Both the position numbers and the translations under genes were made by a program. From positions 3,293,245 to 3,313,300 of the forward strand of contig BFEA01000075.1 of the NCBI GenBank assembly GCA_003427395.1: a DNA stretch of 20,056 nucleotides, given 5' to 3'. Under the pieces are notes generated by a model. The model saw nothing but the letters and a program-made list of their open reading frames with translations. It was not told the DNA's origin and made no database searches. This DNA comes from Chara braunii (taxonomy: Eukaryota > Streptophyta > Charophyceae > Charales > Characeae). Below, piece after piece: positions 7,912 through 16,384 of this stretch (its first letter is position 1; every line of letters begins with the position of its first letter).

Positions 7912-8970
7912 CTAGTTTGATGCCCTATTTTTGTCTGTTCAGGTATCGTTTTGGACTTGCAGTTCGTCCGAAAGGCCACGTTTTTGGCCTGGTACGGACG
8001 TAGGCAGGCCCTGTTGGGCCAGGTCCACTTTTGTCCGTTAGGTCCTGCTGCATCGTCAGGGAGGGGCCCGGTCATCCAGTAGGGACCCAGGCATGCCGTT
8101 TTAGGCTTAGGACCAGAGGTACACGGAGGCACAGCCGCAAGGCCCAGAGCAACTAATAGCTGGGGCAGACACACAGTTCGAGTAGCTCACTTCTTGGGCA
8201 GCACGCTGCTGGAGCAGCGCGACACAGCGCTGCGCTAGGTGTAAAAGCTCAGATAGGAGGTGAGGCGAAGGCCATACCTGCTTAGGCAGTACTTACCTGG
8301 GCACCATAGCTGGACTCCACGCCAGCGACCTGCACAGAGAGACACGCCGGCGGCAGTTAGCACATGGCGGCACTTACCTGCAGGTCAGACAGCGAGGACA
8401 ACATCTTCTTCTTCTTCTTCTTCTTCTTCTTCTTCTTCTCGCCCTCCATCTCTTCTTCCTCCCTTCTCCCCCTCCTCCTCCTCCTCCTCCTCCTTCCAAA
8501 GAGAGAGAGAAAGAGGTTACAGGCGGGGGTTACAACGGGCCATGAGGCCCGGGCTCTGATTCAACATTTTGTGGCAGACATTGATTGGACATTCGGCCGG
8601 GAGACAATTTTCGGATTTTGCTATCGCGATCTTGGTCTTCTCGCTCACCTCCATCTTTGTCTCGCCTCTTCCCTATCTCCTCATCCGTGTTCTCTCCCCA
8701 TGTGCATGCTCAAGGAGGGACCTTTCCCCATGTATGTGGTCCCTCCTCTCTCTCTCACGTGTGGGGTATATGATGGGGTGTCGCGTCAGTATCTGACAGG
8801 TCAGGTCATATCTTTGAGTCTTCCGTTGCGCTACATTATGCTATTTTCGTATGCATCTGGATGTGCATTGTTCGTTGATGCTTTGCTGACGCTGCATTGT
8901 CCAGTCGAGTCCTTTTCATCACTTTGCGGATCCTTGGCTTCATATACATCGCTCGACTGAGCATGTATCA
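7912..8970 (+). repeat. 3' LTR of gypsy copy 2
   Basis: This is similar to the reverse complement of 1637-2650, diverged but clearly alignable. Shared blocks include CCTATTTTT, TAGGGACCCAGGCA, GGCAGTTAGCACATGGCGGC, the TTC tract and CATTGATTGGACATTCGGCC. The 3' end GCATGTATCA at 8961-8970 matches copy 1. A CTC tract at 8471-8494 is extra. The first 190 bp or so of the LTR (7720-7911) do not align convincingly with copy 1, so the true 5' boundary is not fixed. Reading frames of up to 198 codons here are low-complexity by-products of the TTC/CTC tracts. Confidence 0.75.
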
Positions 8971-8987
8971 AGGGCCCTATACCAATC

Positions 8988-9149
8988 AGGGCATACTCAC
9001 ACTGGGACTTTTTCGACTATCTTTGGATGCAATTGCGGTCAGATGCATCCGCATGTGGCCATCATTGCAGTCAGATGCATGTGTGTATGGCTGCAATCGC
9101 GGTCAGATGCACCCGCGTGTGGCCTTAATTGCACTCAGAGTATCCCCAG
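8988..9149. mobile_element. Short TIR element A with four 32-bp subrepeats
   Basis: The left end AGGGCATACTCACACTGGGA matches the terminal inverted repeat of elements C and D. Inside, the motif ATTGCGGTCAGATGC recurs at 9032, 9064, 9096 and 9128 with minor changes, spaced exactly 32 bp each time. The last unit is partial and merges into a degenerate right end (CTCAGAGTATCCCCA). The element starts 18 bp beyond the LTR end of gypsy copy 2. There is no coding capacity. It is probably a non-autonomous DNA transposon (MITE type). Confidence 0.65.
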
Positions 9150-9280
9150 GTTTCACTGTGCAATTTCCAGAATTTGTGGAGAACATGAATACAAAAAGGG
9201 GGGAAGAACCAAAAAAAGAACATAAAACCCTGCAAAACCACCTACCCATAAAGAGTCATACAACATAACAATCTAGCCTG

Positions 9281-9356
9281 TGAGACATCTCTGAAGAGTC
9301 GTGAAGACTCTGTGAAGCAGCCCTGAAGAAACCATGAAGACTCTCTGAATAACAGT
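9281..9356. repeat. 11-bp periodic TGAAG array
   Basis: TGAR starts at 9281, 9292, 9302, 9313, 9324, 9335 and 9346, that is, every 11 bp with one 10-bp step. The unit is roughly TGAAGACTCTC and only the TGAA start is well kept. No gene overlaps it. Confidence 0.7.
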
Positions 9357-9375
9357 CTGGCCAACACACGGCAAA

Positions 9376-9669
9376 CTCGCACTGGGATTTTTATTTTTTT
9401 ATTTTTTTTCTTTGTACGGGCCTGACTGCAGCAGGTTTGATACGGTACTTGATGGGAACGTTTCTGGTCCAATATAATAATAGTCAGCAGCACAGGTGCT
9501 TTAAGGCACGCTCGCATGCAACTGGCTCGCACCACGGTCTAATATAATAGCCAGCGGCACTGGTGCTTTAAGCGCATATTTGCACGCAACTGGCTTCGCA
9601 CCAGATCTTTTTTTTCCTGAATCTGGTAGCCCTTCCGATCAAAATCAGTCAAAAATGTCCCAGTGTGAG
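9376..9669. mobile_element. TIR-bounded segment B
   Basis: CTCGCACTGGGATTTTTAT at the left and AAAAATGTCCCAGTGTGAG at the right are inverted versions of the same terminal sequence as elements A, C and D, lacking the outermost GGGCATA. Between them lies a 70-bp tandem duplication instead of the 32-bp units. It could be a diverged relative or two unrelated ends enclosing other DNA. Confidence 0.45.
9466..9604. repeat. 70-bp tandem duplication
   Basis: Two copies start at GGTCC (9466) and GGTCT (9536). Both contain AATATAATA, AGCRGCAC, GGTGCTTTAAG, GCAACTGGCT and CGCACCA. They are diverged by small substitutions and indels, and they lie inside segment B. Confidence 0.8.
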
Positions 9670-9886
9670 AAAGAGGGCCTCCTTGAAGGCTGGGCGGCTG
9701 CCCTGGTAGTTTAAGCACACCACTTCCACATCAAAGCACAGATCATGGTGTTTTTTGTTCCCGTGACATCCTTTTTTTTCCATGACATGATGACATCTGA
9801 TTGAGAAAAGACGTTTTACCACCGCAACTTCCCACGAGCTGACTCAAAAAGTCTAATGCTCGGAACCGACCAAAGATCCAGCTAAC

Positions 9887-10007
9887 GGCGCACTCACACA
9901 AAGACTTTTTTTGCATAATATGTGGATGCAATTGTGGTCGGATACATTCGAGATGTAACGTAATTGTGGTCAGATGCATCCCAAGAGGTCGCAGGGTGAG
10001 TATGCTC
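9887..10007. mobile_element. Short TIR element C, about 120 bp
   Basis: The left end is GGCGCACTCACAC...GACTTTTTTT and the right end GGGTGAGTATGCTCT. The interior has two units of ATTGTGGTC, at 9931 and 9963, 32 bp apart, in the context GATGCAATTGTGGTCGGATA. Length and layout equal element D at 16195. It is non-coding. Confidence 0.65.
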
Positions 10008-10439
10008 TGAGAGTAGTAGCACAATGAATGCCAAAGGCACAGAAGTCTACTTCCACAAAGCCGAAAAGAAGCAGCTTGTGAAAAGTGTGTCGGTCAATTG
10101 CGGTGCAAAAGATGATGACGTTCAAAAAGCTAAAAAATAAAGAGTCGGAGACACACAGAGTAAACAGCAAGAAACAACATACAGAAAATTGATGAACACT
10201 GGCAAAACGTGTTATGACAACCTCCTCACAGTCTAGCTGCTGACTTGACCCACAGAAAAGTGTGTCAGCTCTTCGCCAAACTCTGGGGGAAGCACTCTCT
10301 TTAGAATACTCCCTCTCCACCCCCCTGGAGGCCCCGAACCGCGAATGTTAATCCGCAAAACAATCAAACTCCTTCGAGGCCAACTACTGCTGCAGAGTTG
10401 GGAGAACAATACAGGAAATCAATGGCGGAAAAGGAGGAA
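10008..10439. other. Gene-free spacer
   Basis: No domain-bearing reading frame, repeat or RNA gene was recognised. Base composition is ordinary. An open minus-strand frame at 9970-10320 has no recognisable similarity and overlaps element C, so it was not called. Confidence 0.5.
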
Positions 10440-10780
10440 ATACTAAAATATTATATATAATATATAATATATATACTTATTTTATTGTTAATATCGATTT
10501 GTTAGATTAGCTATTATTTATTCTAATGATTTACTCTCGTATTAAAATGACAGATTGATAAGATTCAGATTTCACAAAGCAATTAATATTAATATAGTCA
10601 ATGCATAATATATCACATCTTAATACGAGTATGACATCTTGTATATTGACTCTTGAACTATATTCTATGATGATTGATACTGTATTATGTGCCTTAGTCT
10701 TTTTATTATTTAGCTGTAGTCTATTTATGGTTTTATATTATACAGTTATATTGTTGAGATTCTTTGAGAAGGAAAAAAAA
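10440..10780. other. AT-rich island of unknown origin
   Basis: Composition changes abruptly from mixed to very AT-rich, beginning with a TATATAATATATAATATATA-type stretch and ending near the A-run at 10775. A near-perfect inverted pair, CTCGTATTAA (10536-10545) and TTAATACGAG (10620-10629), lies inside. A plus frame from 10601 encodes a hydrophobic segment (VFLLFSCSLFMVLYYTVILL) that would be membrane-spanning, but AT-rich DNA yields such frames by chance. Organellar DNA, a virus-like insert or simple AT-rich spacer are all possible. No gene was recognised. Confidence 0.55.
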
Positions 10781-11051
10781 ACAGCTATTCCACCCAGAGC
10801 ACGCGCATTGGTGTTGCAGACACATTCAGACCTCTCCCTACCTAGTTGTTACCAAACCCCATTGACACCCGAGGAACTCGGCATGCTCCCTGTGCAACTC
10901 TGTCCCCGCCCGCTCGACTCTGGAACATGAACTCATCTTTGCCAGCGTCTGAGAGAGGAGATGAATCATCATCTTCAGACGGACGCCAGCTTTGCGCACG
11001 TTTGCTGATTGCAATAAACCTCACTTCTCGAAAACCAGGACGTACACAAAC

Positions 11052-14000
11052 TCACTGCCTGACCCCGCCATTCTGAAATGCGGACCGCACTAGAACACGT
11101 TTTGGCAATGGTGACCGTAAAAGCTCGAGCCGGGATAAATCATGCGACTTCTGTGGGGGACTCGGTTGACCACCGCAGGCTGCAGCAAAGTGCTCATCGT
11201 CATCATCGTCGTCGTCTTCGATAATTACAGGCTTTGATGACAGACGATGATACACACGAGTAATCCTCTTGCTCTTGACGTCCCTGCTGCTTACAGCTTG
11301 AGCTGGAGACCCCCGCAGTTTGCAACCGCGGGCAGTGACGATGGTTTCTATATCCGCCCCGCTTTCGGCACCTCCGCCACCGACAGCAAGGGCACCAATC
11401 ACTCTTCCTGAAGGAGATCCATCTACAGGGTTCTCATGTGCGGGACATTGGCATGCGTTGGCGTTGCCCCCGTCATGTTGCACATTCTCACCAGGCGGCG
11501 AACATTTGTCAGCTTGGCGAGTCTGTTCTCCTCGTCTTCTCGCTCTGACACCCTGGCTTGTCACCTCCTGCAACCTCGCACCAGAGACATCCTTCAACAC
11601 CTCTCTCCTCCTCCAGTCTTCACCCCCTCCTCCAAGTCTTGCCTCCTTTCTATCCGCCAAAAGATTATCTATTTGTTCTCCTCCTTCTCCCCCTCCGAGT
11701 TCCTGGCTCATCCTCACCTGGAGTCTATTGCCAACCTCCTGACTCGCCGCTACCTGGTGTCTATAGCAAACCACCTGACTCATTGCCGGCTGGAGTCTAT
11801 TGTCATCTACCCCTTCAACCAGCAGTCTCCTCCTGTGTCCGTTGTCCTTCCCTACTCTTTCTTCCTCCCCTCCACTTTGTCTTCCAGGCCCACCTCCTTC
11901 GCCGTCCCGCGTTTCCCAATTCGCATTCACTGTCCTGTGCCGACATCTCTGCCCACCTTCCACCCACAACGTCGCGTGCTTTTCATGACCGATTTCATGT
12001 TGGAATCCGTCATCCGTTGCGGTCATATAATCTGCGAAGTTCTCTCCTTCTGCACCCTCTGCTCCGCTTGACTTTATGCATTCAACCAAACAGGCGCCGC
12101 TGACATCAGGAGTCTTCGCAAATGCCAGTCTTGCTGGAAGACCAATGACCAGACCTTCCCGCTGAGCAGCAACACCGTTCCGTGCCTCCTCCCCTAGCCC
12201 CCGTCTCCACTTCTTCACCATCAACCATTGTCGGCTATCTATTTCCTGCCCTGTGTGGCAATCCACAGCAGCAAATTCATCAGCACCTATGGACAAATGC
12301 CCATGTCTTGCCTCAGAAGCACAATCGTACACACTATGCACACAATTCAATCCCCTTCTCCTTCTCCTTCCCCACCTATTTGCATGGGTGTGAATTTCCC
12401 TCTCATCCTGATAACCAAAACCCTTCATTCTCTCCCCCTTTTCCTCCTCCTCCATCTCCTCTGCGGCATCCTTGTCTTTGCACACATCGCTGCCATCAAC
12501 CACAGGTACATCAACACCCCTATCATCACTATCACAATCCTCATGGCCATCACCGTCAACATCACCATCTCCACCATCTCCACCATCTCCACCAGCGCCA
12601 TCTCCGCTATCCACGCCTTTGATGCCACTCTCCAATGCATCCCCAACAATTCCATGATGACCAGCTTTGTGATTGCTGTCACAATGTCTGTCCTTTCCAT
12701 CCTCCAGTGCTTCATCTCCCATCTGTCCTGTGAGATTTCCATTGCTGCATTGAACGGCAATCAGGCCTTCATGCTGGTCAGATGACGGTTTCAACCACTT
12801 CTTACCCATCCCTTCATCCTGAGCATCGGACGATTTCACCCACTTTTCATACATCCCTGAATCCTGGCCAGATGACGGGTTCACCCGCTTCTCATCCATC
12901 CTTTCATTCTGGGCAGTTGACATTTGCTCCCACTTGTCACTCGTGTCTTCAACCTGGCCAGATGAAAGCTTCGCCCACTTCTCGCTCATTCCATCATCCT
13001 GGGTGGCTGGCGGTTTCAACAACTTCTCACCCATCCCTACATCCTGGCCAGACAACATTTTCACCCAATTCCCACCCATCTTCTGATCATGGACTAATGC
13101 TGTTTGGGGACCTGGGAGTGCGTCCTCGGCTTGGCATTCCAGCAAATAGCCATGCCGCACGCTACGATCCCTTTCGTAATGACAAGCATCATGCTCATTA
13201 TCGAGGGTGTGCAAACCTTCCCCTTCTCTCAACATCCCATGCACTACAAGGTTTGCACTCTCCCCAACTCGTCCTCCATCCCCACCACCGCAGTTACCAC
13301 TGCTTATAGTTTTCTGCGAAGAAGCTAATTCCCTCTTGGTCACAGTGATCAAGGATGTTGTCGGCAGAGCTATCACCAAACCTGCTAGTTGTGGTGAGCA
13401 CGTCATATCACCACTACGAGCATGCCTTTCCCTCTCTCTCCTGCCTCCCTTCTTCGACTTGCTGCGGTCAGGCTTTCCAGGTTGATCAGCCACCTCCATA
13501 CACTGCTTGTGCTGCAGCGCTCCAAATGCAGCAGACCCCTTGCCTAGGGCCCTTACAGCACAAATAGGGTTCCTATCCCCTCCACTGCGTCTGACTTTAC
13601 TGTTCCTAACGCAATGCTTTTCATCCATATCATTGACCTTAGTTCTACTCGCACAATCTTTTTCATTGCAAGCCTCAGCTGCTTCCTTCTTCCTGATTCC
13701 TGCAGATGAAGAGTGATGATTGTTCTCGAGCACGACCTTCCCTCCTCGTCGACCCTTAACCCCATCGGGGCTGTCGTCAGGAGCTCTGTCACTACACCTC
13801 TTCCCGTTGCCGAACCGAGCCCTCACTCTGTCTGTGACATGTTCAGCTCTATTACTACTCCGCTCACCATCATCAACATCGCCATTGACGAGAAAGTTCA
13901 CTTTCCGATACTTCCCTTTTCCTGTCCTGTCAACTTCCTTGCTGCCACGGCACATGGCCTGACATGCTCCTTGCTCACTAACGACCATACCACTTGCAGG

Positions 14001-15890
14001 AACCTCCACACGAGTGCAGGTGCCCTTACAATGCTCCTCATCCTCATTGTCATCATCAAGGATTTCAATCTTCCTATAACTAGACTTTAGTTTGTGCACC
14101 GTGTTCTGGTGTTCCTTTGCTTCTAGCTCTGCACAGATCGGAACAGAAATCTTGCCTGCACACTTGGACGTATGCTCTGCAGTGCGTTTTGGTACAGTGC
14201 AGGTCATCGACTTGCGCATCATCGAACTCTCGCTATTGCCTACCCTAGCTTTGTCAGCGAGGCACGGTCCTCTGTCATGGCACACCTGATTACCGACAGG
14301 GTCCCCTGACATCTCCTTACCGTCCGCTGCTTGCTTCCTGACACAACTTAAGTGAGCTGGCTCCTTGGGCTCCTGCCCGCTCCCTTGCACTAAACGACTA
14401 ACTATCGGCTTCACCTGCCCAAGCCCCAACCCTCTTGGTTCAGATCCGTAATCTGCCCAGGGCACCCCCGACCCTTTTGGTTCAGATCCGTGATCTGCCC
14501 AGTGCACACCCAGTACCCTCTTATCCTCAGATATCCCCTGGCCTTCATCAAACTCCTGTCCTACCCGTGTCTTCGTGTTCAATCGAATCGCTTGCCCCTC
14601 CTCAGCTGTGGAGTCAGAGGTGCACCACAGCTTCCCAGTTTGAGCACGCTGGGATGTCCTTAACAAATCCTCACCCCTTAACTCCCCATCAACCTTTTGC
14701 AAGTGTGTCTCCCACATACCCTTCGAAGAGCATCCTCGCAATGAAGAGGTATGTCTGTCCCTACACTCTCCTAGATCACTTGCATCCGTAATGGGATCGC
14801 ACTCCGGGCTCTGCGCAATTGCGTGCACTTGCCCCGCAGGTGTCAGAGGACCTGGCACCTGCAGTTGGTCTACCGATAACACCTGCGACAATACTGTGAC
14901 AGGGTTAAGAAGTGTATCGAAGTGATAGTGGTTCTCTTGATCAGCACTGTGGTGGTCTTCGTGTGTGTCAGGGGCTGCATTTCTTCCTAAACATTTCTGG
15001 ACTCGTGGCTGAAATGTCTGCATTTTTGGTCCTGGGACCCGAGCATCATCGACTACTGGACTTGCATAAACATAATCGTTTCGAGTTGTGTTTCTTCCAA
15101 AATCCTGACGACGGACTACCACAGTTTCGTCAACAACACTGTCATTCGCACTCCAATGAACCCCTCCCTTTTCTATCACAAATGCACAACCACTCACACT
15201 CTTACTGCTTGTCTGTGGTGGTGGAGACCCACCACACCTCCCCAGCCTAGTGGTGGTGAGAGGTGATTCTAAATTTAGACTACCGATGAAACGAGGAACA
15301 GGGATGATGGGCTTGGGGGGGAGGGAGGAGAGGAGCTGACCCGAGGAGGCACCCTTGTGAGGGAGGGAAGAGCCCACAGGCTCGCGGCTCAATGGTGGCG
15401 AGGTTGGCCGTCCCGGCGCTGCTGCGGGTTGTAACGAGTAGTGTGACCGGAATCCGTACTGACTTGAACCGTCGCACTGCCATCGACCAGTCGGCAACAC
15501 TGCACCATGGTATCGACTACCCTTCTCTTCTTCGGCAACCAAATGATGGTTTGACGCGATGGACCCCGATCCGCTCTCCAAGTCCGTAGAATCGACCGCA
15601 GTGAGATGTCCTGCACCATCCCTCTCCCTCCCGTGCATGCCAGCCGTCCCACTCGAGGCAGCAATTGCCGATTGATCATCATCTCTATCTGAAACTCTGA
15701 GCTGCATTTGCCTGCTTTCCCTGTCACCTCCTTCTCCTCTTCCTCCTACTCCTTCTCCTCCTCCAGTACCACCGCATCCCTCCAACACTGTATCAAAAGT
15801 TAGCTGGTGGGAGATCCTCAAGCTTGAATCAAAAGTGTTATTCACCTCCGTCTGGTCGAAGCGGCGACGAACTTGCTTCATCGACCCAGG
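11052..15890 (-). CDS. Giant unrecognised exon, about 1,610 codons
   Basis: One reading frame stays open for more than 4.8 kb and ends at TGA (11054-11052), far beyond chance. No known domain was recognised. The protein is charged and low-complexity, probably largely disordered and perhaps nuclear (inference). Counting from 15896, visible parts are: a Gly-rich stretch after residue 40; twin 14-residue repeats (GVHWADHGSEPKGS / GVPWADYGSEPRGL) at about 459-487; a basic cluster SKSKKGGRRERERHAR near 810-825; seven 15-residue repeats at about 938-1038; a Gly/Asp stretch near 1100-1120; AEEMEEEEKGERMKG near 1142-1157; WGRRRRRG near 1175; and IIEDDDDDDDE near 1556-1567, close to the end. The region appears to start at a splice acceptor (TTCTTTTGCAG before CCTGGG), so the N-terminus is not in this exon unless ATG 15881 (MKQVRRRF) is used. 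A GTGAGT at 11055-11050 could also be a donor, in which case the TGA would not be the true end. Confidence 0.7.
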   Translation of the reverse strand, partial: PGSMKQVRRRFDQTEVNNTFDSSLRISHQLTFDTVLEGCGGTGGGEGVGGRGEGGDRESRQMQLRVSDRDDDQSAIAASSGTAGMHGRERDGAGHLTAVDSTDLESGSGSIASNHHLVAEEEKGSRYHGAVLPTGRWQCDGSSQYGFRSHYSLQPAAAPGRPTSPPLSREPVGSSLPHKGASSGQLLSSLPPKPIIPVPRFIGSLNLESPLTTTRLGRCGGSPPPQTSSKSVSGCAFVIEKGGVHWSANDSVVDETVVVRRQDFGRNTTRNDYVYASPVVDDARVPGPKMQTFQPRVQKCLGRNAAPDTHEDHHSADQENHYHFDTLLNPVTVLSQVLSVDQLQVPGPLTPAGQVHAIAQSPECDPITDASDLGECRDRHTSSLRGCSSKGMWETHLQKVDGELRGEDLLRTSQRAQTGKLWCTSDSTAEEGQAIRLNTKTRVGQEFDEGQGISEDKRVLGVHWADHGSEPKGSGVPWADYGSEPRGLGLGQVKPIVSRLVQGSGQEPKEPAHLSCVRKQAADGKEMSGDPVGNQVCHDRGPCLADKARVGNSESSMMRKSMTCTVPKRTAEHTSKCAGKISVPICAELEAKEHQNTVHKLKSSYRKIEILDDDNEDEEHCKGTCTRVEVPASGMVVSEQGACQAMCRGSKEVDRTGKGKYRKVNFLVNGDVDDGERSSNRAEHVTDRVRARFGNGKRCSDRAPDDSPDGVKGRRGGKVVLENNHHSSSAGIRKKEAAEACNEKDCASRTKVNDMDEKHCVRNSKVRRSGGDRNPICAVRALGKGSAAFGALQHKQCMEVADQPGKPDRSKSKKGGRRERERHARSGDMTCSPQLAGLVIALPTTSLITVTKRELASSQKTISSGNCGGGDGGRVGESANLVVHGMLREGEGLHTLDNEHDACHYERDRSVRHGYLLECQAEDALPGPQTALVHDQKMGGNWVKMLSGQDVGMGEKLLKPPATQDDGMSEKWAKLSSGQVEDTSDKWEQMSTAQNERMDEKRVNPSSGQDSGMYEKWVKSSDAQDEGMGKKWLKPSSDQHEGLIAVQCSNGNLTGQMGDEALEDGKDRHCDSNHKAGHHGIVGDALESGIKGVDSGDGAGGDGGDGGDGDVDGDGHEDCDSDDRGVDVPVVDGSDVCKDKDAAEEMEEEEKGERMKGFGYQDEREIHTHANRWGRRRRRGLNCVHSVYDCASEARHGHLSIGADEFAAVDCHTGQEIDSRQWLMVKKWRRGLGEEARNGVAAQREGLVIGLPARLAFAKTPDVSGACLVECIKSSGAEGAEGENFADYMTATDDGFQHEIGHEKHATLWVEGGQRCRHRTVNANWETRDGEGGGPGRQSGGEEERVGKDNGHRRRLLVEGVDDNRLQPAMSQVVCYRHQVAASQEVGNRLQVRMSQELGGGEGGEQIDNLLADRKEARLGGGGEDWRRREVLKDVSGARLQEVTSQGVRARRRGEQTRQADKCSPPGENVQHDGGNANACQCPAHENPVDGSPSGRVIGALAVGGGGAESGADIETIVTARGCKLRGSPAQAVSSRDVKSKRITRVYHRLSSKPVIIEDDDDDDDEHFAAACGGQPSPPQKSHDLSRLELLRSPLPKRVLVRSAFQNGGVRQ
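12783..13085 (-). repeat. 45-bp coding tandem repeat (15 residues, about 7 units)
   Basis: Within the giant exon the protein repeats a 15-residue unit of the form Q-D-x-G-M-x-E-K-W-x-K-x-S-S-G. Examples are QDDGMSEKWAKLSSG, QDSGMYEKWVKSSDA and QDEGMGKKWLKPSSD. Six units are exactly 15 residues and a shorter one precedes them. All substitutions keep the frame and tend to keep charge and the Trp/Lys core, which suggests translation rather than a random DNA array. Function is unknown. Confidence 0.85.
14437..14520 (-). repeat. 42-bp in-frame duplication in the giant exon
   Basis: On the plus strand GGTTCAGATCCG recurs at 14437 and 14479, followed both times by TRATCTGCCCAG. It encodes two 14-residue units that differ by a few residues. 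The multiple-of-three period preserves the reading frame. Confidence 0.85.
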
Positions 15891-16017
15891 CTGCAAAAGA
15901 AATCCATGCCAACAAACAATTAGAATTTAAAAAAGACAAAAAAAAAAAGCACAGAGCATAACTTCTCAACATACATTGAATGTGCTCAAGCAATAATGAC
16001 ATGATTTCCAACTTTAC
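15891..16017 (-). other. Candidate 127-bp GT-AG intron
   Basis: On the minus strand CGG is followed by GTAAAG (donor, 16017 onward). The other end is TTTCTTTTGCAG (acceptor at 15892-15891), with a branch-like CTAAT near 15925. Removing it joins ...GRYFR to PGSMKQVRRR in phase 0, keeping the giant frame open. The acceptor is strong and the donor moderate. No transcript evidence is available here. Confidence 0.5.
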
Positions 16018-16038
16018 CCGAAAATAACGCCCCGGCAT
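16018..16038 (-). CDS. Candidate upstream coding segment (MPGRYFR)
   Basis: ATG at 16038 starts MPGRYFR up to the candidate donor, and the frame stays open further upstream towards the N-containing stretch, so the true start is uncertain. The same bases resemble a repeat motif found at 17138-17154 and 17261-17278, so this exon may derive from a repeat or may not be an exon. Confidence 0.3.
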
Positions 16039-16073
16039 TGTATTCAGTAAATTGGTAGCAACTTCGGTGAGGG

Positions 16074-16143
16074 CCCCCNCCCCCCTGCCCCCCCCCCCCA
16101 AAAAAAAAAAAAGAAAAGGAAATAAAAANNANANNCCAAAAAN
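16074..16143. other. Homopolymer and ambiguous-base stretch
   Basis: Runs of C and A with N at 16079 and several N between 16129 and 16143 mark poor base calling or an assembly patch. Any reading across this stretch is unreliable, which limits the view of the giant gene's upstream part. Confidence 0.95.
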
Positions 16144-16194
16144 AATGTTAGGTAGATTTGCAATGCGAACAACTTTAGGCCAACGGTCACTTCA

Positions 16195-16314
16195 GGGCGT
16201 ACTCACACTGGGACTTTCCAATGTATCTGACTGCAATTACACCCAGACCCGGATGAATCTGACTGCAATCACGTCCAGAGCTTAGTAGAAAAACTCCTAG
16301 TGTGAGTATGCCCT
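16195..16314. mobile_element. Short TIR element D, the best-preserved copy
   Basis: Left end GGGCGTACTCACACTGGGAC and right end CTCCTAGTGTGAGTATGCCC form a near-perfect inverted repeat of about 24 bp. TCA flanks both ends directly (before GGGC and after GCCC), a possible 3-bp target-site duplication. The interior has two units, CTGCAATTACACCCAG and CTGCAATCACGTCCAG, 32 bp apart (16236 and 16268). At about 120 bp and non-coding, it fits a MITE. A 3-bp duplication would be compatible with PIF/Harbinger-like transposons, but that assignment is speculative. Confidence 0.75.
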
Positions 16315-16384
16315 CAGAATTCTTTATTAACTATAATATACAACAACAAAAAAAAAGAGATGAATCAAACTGAAGCACGCCCCT

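Larger units (their letters stand above)
6565..8970 (+). mobile_element. Truncated gypsy retrotransposon, copy 2 (3' half)
   Basis: This plus-strand copy belongs to the same family as copy 1. Similarity to the reverse complement of copy 1 begins near 6570 (integrase N-terminal region) and runs, with interruptions, to the LTR end at 8970. Nothing of its gag, protease, reverse transcriptase or RNase H is present: at 6565 it abuts the minus-strand gag of copy 1. The two copies therefore make large inverted arms around a central gag-pol part. The flanks at 1632-1636 (GGCTA) and 8971-8975 (AGGGC) do not match, so there is no sign that the pair inserted as one unit. Confidence 0.75.

Noticed and set aside
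8260-8960. Ser/Phe-rich plus frames of 99 and 198 codons
   Set aside because: They are products of the TTC and CTC tracts inside the copy-2 LTR, and the matching region in copy 1 does not conserve a protein.
1632-8975. Target-site duplication around the whole inverted gypsy pair
   Set aside because: GGCTA on the left and AGGGC on the right do not match, so insertion as one unit is not supported.
10601-10930. 109-codon frame with a hydrophobic segment
   Set aside because: It lies mostly in AT-rich DNA where Leu/Phe/Tyr/Ile codons arise by composition. The frame then runs out into unrelated sequence, and no similarity was recognised.
11320-13716. Many plus-strand reading frames of 60-210 codons opposite the giant exon
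   Set aside because: They overlap each other and lie antisense to one long clean frame. Their Pro/Ser/Leu-rich content follows from the complementary strand's composition.
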